A DNA stretch of 7,086 nucleotides, from NCBI GenBank assembly GCA_003456175.1, contig DMPB01000128.1, positions 9,024-16,109 on the forward strand, given 5' to 3'. The stretch is from Chitinophagaceae bacterium (lineage in GTDB: Bacteria; Bacteroidota; Bacteroidia; Chitinophagales; Chitinophagaceae). Shown here one piece after another: positions 1-5,356 of the stretch (its first letter is position 1; each line of letters begins with the position of its first letter). The notes below the pieces were generated by a model. The model did not search any database, was not told where the DNA came from, and was given only the letters and a program-made list of their open reading frames with translations. The position numbers were made by a program, and so were the translations under genes.

Positions 1-489
1 ATTAGAAGGCATCCACATATTTATGCTGATACAGTTGTTCATAGTGAAGATGATGTGAAGAAAAACTGGGAGAAAATCAAACAGAAAGAAGAAAAGAAAA
101 CATTGTTAAGTGGTGTGCCTAACAGCTTACCAGCAATGGTAAAGGCAACTCGCATACAAGAAAAAGCAAAGCAAGTGGGCTTTGAATGGGAGCATAAAAA
201 CGATGTTTGGAATAAGGTTCAAGAAGAATTAAACGAGTTGCAAGTAGCAGAAGCAAGTGGCAATATCAATGCTATTGAAGATGAATTTGGCGATGTTATG
301 TTCAGCTTAGTGAATTATGCTCGGTTTATTGGCGTAGATGCCGAAACTGCATTAGAACGTACCAATCGAAAATTTAAATCACGTTTTGAAGCTATGGAAC
401 TACTTGCAGCACAGCAAGGGCTCAACTTATACGACATGTCATTAACAGATATGGATGCACTTTGGAACGAGGTTAAGAAATCATGCTAA
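1..489 (+). CDS. mazG: MazG nucleoside triphosphate pyrophosphohydrolase, C-terminal part (5' end outside window)
   Basis: MazG hydrolyses NTPs and dNTPs to the monophosphate plus pyrophosphate in the cytoplasm, clearing non-canonical nucleotides. The frame is open from base 1 to the TAA at 487-489, giving 162 codons. The first visible residues, IRRHPHIYAD, match the inter-domain segment that precedes the linker KNWEKIKQKE in MazG. The second MazG domain follows. It shows the metal-binding EExxE...ExxD signature as EELNE (window residues 75-79) and EDEFGD (93-98), then a conserved helix ending RTNRKFKSRFEAME. A GTG at base 55 could be mistaken for the start, but the conserved RRHPH segment lies upstream in the same frame, so the true start is to the left of the window. 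The last 7 bases overlap the kinase start, which suggests translational coupling. The family assignment is firm; the in vivo substrate is not visible. Confidence 0.95.
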   Translation: MRRHPHIYADTVVHSEDDVKKNWEKIKQKEEKKTLLSGVPNSLPAMVKATRIQEKAKQVGFEWEHKNDVWNKVQEELNELQVAEASGNINAIEDEFGDVMFSLVNYARFIGVDAETALERTNRKFKSRFEAMELLAAQQGLNLYDMSLTDMDALWNEVKKSC

Positions 490-3400
490 TACTCCGGCAG
501 TATATACAAGTATTTAAAAAAGTGATAGCAGTACATGGTTATTTACTACTTGCTGCCGCTTGGTTATATACTTTATCTTTTGTTTTTGCCAACTACTTTA
601 GTATTGCTGCGCAACCTGAAGCATTTGTAGAACAATTTGAAGAATACATTCAAAATGAGCAGCAAACATTCGCCACTGTTAAAGCACAAGATTATTCAGT
701 TGCTCAAATTGCAACTGGTAACAGTTCAAAACAATTACAAGTACTTCGAGAAAAGTTGTTGACTATACAGCAAGGTATTTACTTATTTAAAGTGTCTGGT
801 CAAGGTACTTTGCAATTATTGTATTGGAACAATAATAAAATGTCTGTTGAGGCCGATGATTTAGTAGATGGCAAAAATGTGAAGGCTGTAACCTATCAAA
901 ACGGTTTATTTGCACTACAAAAACATACGTTCGAATACAAGCGTAGTAAGTACATTCTCGTAGGACTTATTCCATTACATTGGGATTATTTTGTTGAAAA
1001 TAAATATCTAAAAAACGAGTTCGCATTTAGTACTAGGGCTGAAGACTATTACAAAGTTGTAACAACGCCTACGCCATTTACCGTAAGGTATCAAAATCAA
1101 CCTTTAGTATATATTGATAAAAAAGATGCTGTTAATACACCTACATTAAACAGCATTGCATTGAGTATGCGACTTATTGCAATAGCATTGTTGGCAATAC
1201 TTTTATACCGTTTAGTAAAAGCAATCAATAGTGCTATAGGGTTTCGCTGGGCAATGCTTTTTTTAGTTACGACATTATTGCTTGTACGTGTTATTAGTTA
1301 CTGGGGTGAGGCTTCTTTGCCTTGGTTTGGAACAGAGCTTTTCGATGCTGCTATTTACGCAAGTAATAATATTAATAAGTCGTTAGGCGATTTGCTAATT
1401 AATACACTCTGCATATTTGCTATTGTAGCATTTGGCTATTTCCAGTACCCGAACTACAAAGCACATAGTTTACATATAGTGCAGCGTTGGCATAAGCATA
1501 GTAAGCTGCTTATTGCAGTTGTTATTCACATCGTTGCATTTCTGGTAGCAGGCTACATAATGGGGGTTATACACTCTTTAGTGGTAGATAGTAAAATACC
1601 ATTTGCAGTTACTGATTTTTTTCAATTGAATGGTTATACACTGCTTGCTTTTATAATTATTGCACTATTGTTATTGAGTTTGTTTTATGCACTTAGTACT
1701 ATTATTACTTACGTAAATGCTTTAGGCGTGCATCGCTGGCTGAGTATTTCACTAGCATTACCATTCATAGTGTTAATTGCTATAATACAGCTTGAGGTTG
1801 TATATACTTGGTGGATGATTTTGGCAAGTGGTTGGACTTGCTTCTTTTATTATTGGACTTTCAAAAAGCAACAAAAAGAGCATGTTCCATTATTGTTAAA
1901 TAGTCATTTCCTATGGTGGCTTATTCTATTAATTGTGCCAGTGGCAGTAATTATGCTCACTTCGTTTCAGCGTAATGAACAAGCACAGCGAAAAGTGTAT
2001 GCAACACGTTTAATACAACAGCGGTATGATTTTAGTGGAGAGGGATTGTTGAATGTAGCACTTAGTAATATCACCGATACTTTTTTGTCGCAAAATGCAC
2101 AACGTTGGCAAGTTGCTTATGAGAACAAGCAGTTAAAAGATAGTATTATCAATGCTAATTTCTCAGGTTATTTGAATAAGTACGATACACGTATTTACAC
2201 GTTTGATGCTAACTATCAGCCATTATTTAACGATGATACCACATCGTATTATAACCTCAAATATTTGATTGATAATGCCAACAGTAAAAATGTAGCTGAT
2301 GCAGTTTATTATTATCAATCTGAGGGTGGAAGGCTAAATTGTATTGTACAAAAGAAAATTTTCGATCGTTCTATTGATGCTACGTTAGGCTACTTGTTTA
2401 TCATTGCTACGCCTAATCGATACAAGTCTGAAGCTTTATTTCCTGAATTATTCAGGCAGGCAACTGATGTTGTTTCAGATCTCAATATCAATTATGCTTA
2501 TGCTATTTACAACCGTAATCAGTTAGTTACAAAGTTCAACGATTATCCTTTTGTGAGTAGTCTTTCAAGGCAGCAGTTTTTACCGCAAGGTTACACGTTC
2601 AAAATTAATAATGGTTACTCAGAACTATGGTATAAAGAGGGCAATAAAACTGTGGTGATTGTAAAGGCTGTGAATAGTATATGGTTTGCATTAACGCTAT
2701 TTGCGTACTTGTTTATAGCCCTATTAAGTGTAGTAATTATATTGCATTTATTACGCGTATTTATTGCTAAAGGTAGTTTGCAAATTAAACTGAACGATTT
2801 GCAGCAGCTCAATCTCCGCAATCAAATTCAATTAGCTATTATCAGTATTAGCTTGCTTTCATTTACCATTATTGGTGTTGTTACTATTAATTATTATATA
2901 GATAGGTATGATAATGCAACAAGAGAAAGGCTGGTAAAAAACTCTCAAGCCATTGCTGCCGATTTAAGTAATATTTATCAACAGCGATCACTTGAAAAAA
3001 GAATTGCCGAGTTAAGCGATGTTTATGGGCTCGATGTTAATTTGTATGATATTGGAGGTAGGTTACGCTTCTCAACACAGCCGTATATTTATAGCAGGCA
3101 AGTATTAAGTACAAGGTTACATCCTAAAGCATTTGAAGCCCTTACGGTAAATAATTTATTACAATATGTACAAGAAGAATCTGTAGCTAGTTTCAACTTT
3201 TTAAGTATATACGCACCCGTAATAGTGAAAGGCAAGCCTGTAGCATACATTAATATTCCTTATTTGAATTCACAGAACGAGCTTAATCAAGAAATATCAA
3301 CTTTCTTACTAACTATCATCAATTTAAATGTATTCATTTTCTTATTAGCTGGTGCATTTGCATTGCTATTAACCAATCAAATTGTAGCATCATTCAAATT

Positions 3401-4220
3401 AATTGCTGTTAAAATGCGTGCTGTTGCGCTTGGCAAACCCAACGAAATCATAACATGGAATCGTAATGATGAAATCGGGTTACTAGTGAATGAATACAAT
3501 CGAATGGTAGCAAAGCTAGAGCAGAGTGCACAAGCACTAGCACGTAGCGAACGCGAAGGTGCATGGCGAGAAATGGCAAGGCAGGTAGCTCACGAAATTA
3601 AAAATCCGCTTACGCCCATGAAATTGAATATTCAATACCTTGAAAATGCCGTGCATCGTAACCCTGAAAATATAACCCAACTTACAACTCGGGTAAGTAG
3701 TTTATTGGTAGAACAAATAGATAGATTAGCGAAGATAGCTGGCGATTTTAGCGAGTTTGCAAATATCACACAAGTGAATCCTGAGCCAATAGTATTAAAT
3801 CAATTGCTTACTCAATTAATGCACATGTACGAGGTAAGCGAAACCTTAACTATTAAGCTTAACCTTACGGTAAATGAAGCCATTGTTCTAGCCGATGCTA
3901 CACAAATCAACCGACTATTTACCAACCTCATTAAAAATGCTTTAGAGGCGCAAGATGCTGCCGAACATGCATTTATAAACATTACACTTACTGCGAACGA
4001 TCAGCAGTACGTGGTAGCAATAGCCGATAAGGGAGCAGGTATTCCAGCAGAAGTACAAGCCAGTATTTTCTCTCCTAATTTCACTACTAAAACAAGCGGA
4101 ACCGGTTTAGGACTTGCTATCTGTAAAGGAATTGTTGAAAGAGCCAATGGTAATATATGGTTCACCACCGCTGCTGGGCAAGGCACTACTTTTTATGTAT
4201 CGTTCCCTAAAAGTGTGTAA
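483..4220 (+). CDS. Large multi-pass sensor histidine kinase with NtrY-like core
   Basis: This is a membrane histidine kinase that should autophosphorylate on His and pass phosphate to an unseen response regulator. By hydrophobicity there are about 12 TM helices: TM1 at 14-39, then an outside loop of about 185 residues, then eight helices between about 225 and 495. A second outside domain spans about 497-730, followed by TM10 (733-756), TM11 (784-806), a third outside domain (about 808-940) and TM12 (943-964). Basic loops fall on the predicted cytoplasmic side throughout. A HAMP domain (about 960-1015, DEIG at 996-999) leads to the H-box HEIKNPLTP with H1037, the N-box NLIKNALEA (N1152), the G1 box DKGAGIP (D1182) and the G2 box GTGLGLAI (1206-1213), all intact. 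The H-box context resembles NtrY, but nitrogen sensing is not shown. The ATG sits in a 7-base overlap with mazG, with a weak GAGG at 469-472. At 1245 residues it is far longer than usual kinases. The ligand is unknown. Confidence 0.93.
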   Translation: MLILRQYIQVFKKVIAVHGYLLLAAAWLYTLSFVFANYFSIAAQPEAFVEQFEEYIQNEQQTFATVKAQDYSVAQIATGNSSKQLQVLREKLLTIQQGIYLFKVSGQGTLQLLYWNNNKMSVEADDLVDGKNVKAVTYQNGLFALQKHTFEYKRSKYILVGLIPLHWDYFVENKYLKNEFAFSTRAEDYYKVVTTPTPFTVRYQNQPLVYIDKKDAVNTPTLNSIALSMRLIAIALLAILLYRLVKAINSAIGFRWAMLFLVTTLLLVRVISYWGEASLPWFGTELFDAAIYASNNINKSLGDLLINTLCIFAIVAFGYFQYPNYKAHSLHIVQRWHKHSKLLIAVVIHIVAFLVAGYIMGVIHSLVVDSKIPFAVTDFFQLNGYTLLAFIIIALLLLSLFYALSTIITYVNALGVHRWLSISLALPFIVLIAIIQLEVVYTWWMILASGWTCFFYYWTFKKQQKEHVPLLLNSHFLWWLILLIVPVAVIMLTSFQRNEQAQRKVYATRLIQQRYDFSGEGLLNVALSNITDTFLSQNAQRWQVAYENKQLKDSIINANFSGYLNKYDTRIYTFDANYQPLFNDDTTSYYNLKYLIDNANSKNVADAVYYYQSEGGRLNCIVQKKIFDRSIDATLGYLFIIATPNRYKSEALFPELFRQATDVVSDLNINYAYAIYNRNQLVTKFNDYPFVSSLSRQQFLPQGYTFKINNGYSELWYKEGNKTVVIVKAVNSIWFALTLFAYLFIALLSVVIILHLLRVFIAKGSLQIKLNDLQQLNLRNQIQLAIISISLLSFTIIGVVTINYYIDRYDNATRERLVKNSQAIAADLSNIYQQRSLEKRIAELSDVYGLDVNLYDIGGRLRFSTQPYIYSRQVLSTRLHPKAFEALTVNNLLQYVQEESVASFNFLSIYAPVIVKGKPVAYINIPYLNSQNELNQEISTFLLTIINLNVFIFLLAGAFALLLTNQIVASFKLIAVKMRAVALGKPNEIITWNRNDEIGLLVNEYNRMVAKLEQSAQALARSEREGAWREMARQVAHEIKNPLTPMKLNIQYLENAVHRNPENITQLTTRVSSLLVEQIDRLAKIAGDFSEFANITQVNPEPIVLNQLLTQLMHMYEVSETLTIKLNLTVNEAIVLADATQINRLFTNLIKNALEAQDAAEHAFINITLTANDQQYVVAIADKGAGIPAEVQASIFSPNFTTKTSGTGLGLAICKGIVERANGNIWFTTAAGQGTTFYVSFPKSV
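1077..1088 (-). repeat. Dispersed 12-mer CCTTACGGTAAA, copy 1
   Basis: This is an exact copy on the minus strand, inside the kinase gene, where the plus strand reads through it as Phe-Thr-Val-Arg. The next base extends the match to the 13-mer CCTTACGGTAAAT. Confidence 0.6.
3140..3151 (+). repeat. Dispersed 12-mer CCTTACGGTAAA, copy 2
   Basis: This is an exact copy inside the kinase gene, in the third outside domain, read as Leu-Thr-Val-Asn. The 13-mer ending in T is present. The downstream flank is AT-rich. Confidence 0.6.
3863..3874 (+). repeat. Dispersed 12-mer CCTTACGGTAAA, copy 3
   Basis: This is an exact copy inside the kinase gene, between H-box and N-box, read as Leu-Thr-Val-Asn in the same phase as copy 2. 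The 13-mer ending in T is present. Confidence 0.6.
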
Positions 4221-4237
4221 CGTAAGTAGGGCTATAT

Positions 4238-4282
4238 ACAAATAGAGAGGGTTGGCGCAAAGCGCCAACCCTCTCTATTTGT
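4238..4282. terminator. Long hairpin between convergent genes, probable bidirectional terminator
   Basis: Bases 4238-4258 and 4262-4282 are exact reverse complements (21 bp) around an AAA loop. The loop-proximal half of the stem is GC-rich and the outer half is AT-rich. The hairpin starts 17 bases after the kinase stop and lies 26 bases past the stop of the opposing DUF1573 gene, the normal place for a terminator that serves both strands. There is no clean U-tract after the stem: TATTTGTG follows on the plus strand, and the U-rich part is inside the stem base. Intrinsic termination is therefore inferred from position and stem strength. Confidence 0.82.
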
Positions 4283-4283
4283 G

Positions 4284-4305
4284 AGCTTATTAGTAATAGT
4301 AAGCT
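4284..4305 (-). other. Small secondary hairpin next to the terminator
   Basis: AGCTTA (4284-4289) and TAAGCT (4300-4305) are complementary. Two more A-T pairs and a G-T wobble extend the stem around a GTAA loop. It lies between the DUF1573 stop codon and the large hairpin, so it would be at the 3' end of the minus-strand mRNA. It could protect that end or assist termination. The stem is short and AT-rich, so chance is possible. Confidence 0.35.
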
Positions 4306-4308
4306 TGC

Positions 4309-4701
4309 TTATGATTTTTTAGCAGGTGCAGCTGCAAGTACTTCGCCTTCAATAGTCACCTGTACCGGTTCATTGATTTTTGCGAACTTGATGGTTACCT
4401 TTTTCGTGAACGGACCAACAGCAGCAGCATTAAAAGTTGCTTTAACAGTACCTGTTTTGCCTTTCATAATAGGTTGCTGGCTCCATTCAGGGCTTGTACA
4501 ACCACATTCTGCTGTGGCATTCTCAATAATCAAAGGCTTGTCGCCATTATTGGTAATCACAAATGTGTAGCTAGCAGGTACATTCTGCTTGATTTTACCA
4601 AAATTGTGTTTGGTTTTGTTCAGTTTAACATCGGCTGCATTTTGTGCAAATGCTCCAACGGTACAAAAAAACACTGCAATTGCAGTAACTAAAAACTTCA
4701 T
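4309..4701 (-). CDS. Exported DUF1573 protein (130 residues)
   Basis: This is a small secreted protein of the DUF1573 family, an immunoglobulin-like (ASH/HYDIN-like) beta-sandwich common in Bacteroidota and without a settled biochemical role. Residues 1-19 form a type I signal peptide: a basic start, a hydrophobic stretch, and the AFA site before Q20. The Cys at residue 13 does not sit in a proper lipobox, so a lipoprotein is unlikely. The domain spans about residues 24-121. It opens with HNFGKI (32-37), continues with ITNNGDKPLIIE and the family hallmark ECGCTSPEW (C66 and C68), and then GPFTKKVTIKF. The tail is Ala/Lys-rich (AAAPAKKS). It lies 30 bases downstream of a paralogue on the same strand and is probably co-transcribed with it. 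No strong ribosome binding site is visible, as is usual in this phylum. The family call is firm; the function is unknown. Confidence 0.9.
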   Translation of the reverse strand: MKFLVTAIAVFFCTVGAFAQNAADVKLNKTKHNFGKIKQNVPASYTFVITNNGDKPLIIENATAECGCTSPEWSQQPIMKGKTGTVKATFNAAAVGPFTKKVTIKFAKINEPVQVTIEGEVLAAAPAKKS

Positions 4702-4731
4702 AACAATTAAATATTGCGCTAAGTGAAAAAA

Positions 4732-5211
4732 TTATTTTGTGCCAGCAGGCTTCATTTTTTGAGCTGGGCCAGCGGGTGCTGCATCAGCAGGTACATCGTA
4801 GGTTTCGCCACTGAAAGTGATAACTTTAGATAGGCCACCGCTGAAATACATGGTAACTACCTTTGAAAAGGCACCTTTGGTAGCACCGTTAAAACCAACT
4901 TTAACCTTAAAGGTTTCGCCTGGGGCATACGGGCCTGGTTTCCATTCTGGGGTAGTACAACCACAACCCGCTTGTACGTTTTCAATTTTAATGGTGTCTT
5001 TACTGATGTTTTTAATTTCAACATCGTAAGTGACAGCTTTACCAAACGGAATTTTTCCGAAGTTGTAGTTATCGCCTTTAAACTCTAACATTTTGGTAAT
5101 ATCGGGCTGTTGTTGTTGAGGAGCTGCGGTGCCTGCTTGGTTACTTTGGGCATTCGCAGTGCCGGCAGTTAATAAAAATGCTGCCGCAAGGGTTACAAAC
5201 AATTGCTTCAT
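4732..5211 (-). CDS. Exported DUF1573 protein (159 residues), paralogue of the downstream gene
   Basis: This is the second DUF1573 protein, first in the probable two-gene minus-strand unit. Residues 1-21 form a signal peptide ending ANA before Q22, so the product should reach the periplasm or outside. A Gln/Ala/Pro-rich linker (about 23-37, with four Q in a row) precedes the domain. The domain begins NYNFGKI (48-54) and carries GCGCTTPEW with C83 and C85 at the position matching its neighbour. It then reads GAFSKVVTMYFSGG and ends in a low-complexity Ala/Pro/Lys tail (about 142-159). The order of motifs matches the 130-residue protein, but most positions differ, so the tandem duplication is old or under diversifying constraint. 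The gene is divergent from the E1 gene, with a candidate promoter at 5230-5258. A structural or adhesive envelope role is only inference. Confidence 0.9.
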   Translation of the reverse strand: MKQLFVTLAAAFLLTAGTANAQSNQAGTAAPQQQQPDITKMLEFKGDNYNFGKIPFGKAVTYDVEIKNISKDTIKIENVQAGCGCTTPEWKPGPYAPGETFKVKVGFNGATKGAFSKVVTMYFSGGLSKVITFSGETYDVPADAAPAGPAQKMKPAGTK

Positions 5212-5229
5212 AAATCAAATTTTACGCCT

Positions 5230-5258
5230 TAAAAGTATCTATTTTTTTGTTTACAAAA
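5230..5258 (-). promoter_or_regulatory. Candidate Bacteroidota-type promoter for the DUF1573 pair
   Basis: On the minus strand, TTTTG (complement of 5254-5258) is followed after 16 bases by TACTTTTA (complement of 5230-5237). This approximates the phylum's -33 TTTG and -7 TAnnTTTG elements, with one mismatch in the -7 box and slightly short spacing. It would give a leader of roughly a dozen bases before the ATG at 5211. The match is imperfect. Confidence 0.4.
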
Positions 5259-5270
5259 CGCCAATAAACA

Positions 5271-5282
5271 TTTACCGTAAGG
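5271..5282 (-). repeat. Dispersed 12-mer CCTTACGGTAAA, copy 4 (intergenic)
   Basis: This exact copy lies on the minus strand outside any gene, so protein coding cannot explain it. It forms the left arm of the intergenic inverted repeat. The 13-mer ending in T is present. Confidence 0.65.
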
Positions 5283-5316
5283 GCAAACTTTAAAATGCTA
5301 TTCCCTTACGGGTAAA
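5271..5316. repeat. Imperfect inverted repeat in the divergent intergenic region
   Basis: TTTACCGTAAGGG (5271-5283) and CCCTTACGGGTAAA (5303-5316) are reverse complements, except for one extra G in the right arm, and are separated by 19 bases. The left arm contains an exact copy of the dispersed 12-mer of this window and the right arm a one-insertion variant. The repeat lies between the candidate divergent promoters, so it could be an operator for both transcripts, or two facing copies of a dispersed element. Confidence 0.7.
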
Positions 5317-5344
5317 AAGAAAAACTAACAGTTGTTCAATCTAT

Positions 5345-5352
5345 TATTTTTG
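5345..5352 (+). promoter_or_regulatory. Candidate -7 element of the E1 gene, very close to the start codon
   Basis: TATTTTTG matches the Bacteroidota -7 consensus TAnnTTTG exactly and ends only 4 bases before the ATG at 5357. Transcription starting the usual few bases downstream would give a leaderless or nearly leaderless mRNA. I see no TTTG at the expected -33 distance; the nearest TTG (5332-5334) is only 10 bases away. The call therefore rests on one element. Confidence 0.5.
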
Positions 5353-5356
5353 TGCC

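Noticed and set aside
55..489. A short gene starting at GTG 55
   Set aside because: The frame is open upstream to base 1 and carries the conserved RRHPH segment of MazG, so this is an internal codon of a longer gene.
2615..2821. Minus-strand open frame opposite the kinase
   Set aside because: It lies antisense within a well-supported coding region, has no family resemblance and no start signal.
4001..4186. Minus-strand open frame opposite the kinase ATP-binding domain
   Set aside because: The sense strand encodes the conserved G1 and G2 boxes; the antisense frame shows no motif of its own.
4373..4692. Plus-strand open frames opposite the 130-residue DUF1573 gene
   Set aside because: They are antisense to a gene with a signal peptide and family motif, and have no recognisable features.
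4660..4701. Lipoprotein signal in the 130-residue DUF1573 protein (Cys at residue 13)
   Set aside because: The residues before the Cys (VFF) do not fit a lipobox, and a good AFA cleavage site follows at residue 19.
4817..5045. Open frames overlapping the 159-residue DUF1573 gene on both strands
   Set aside because: They are out-of-frame shadows of a gene with clear family motifs.
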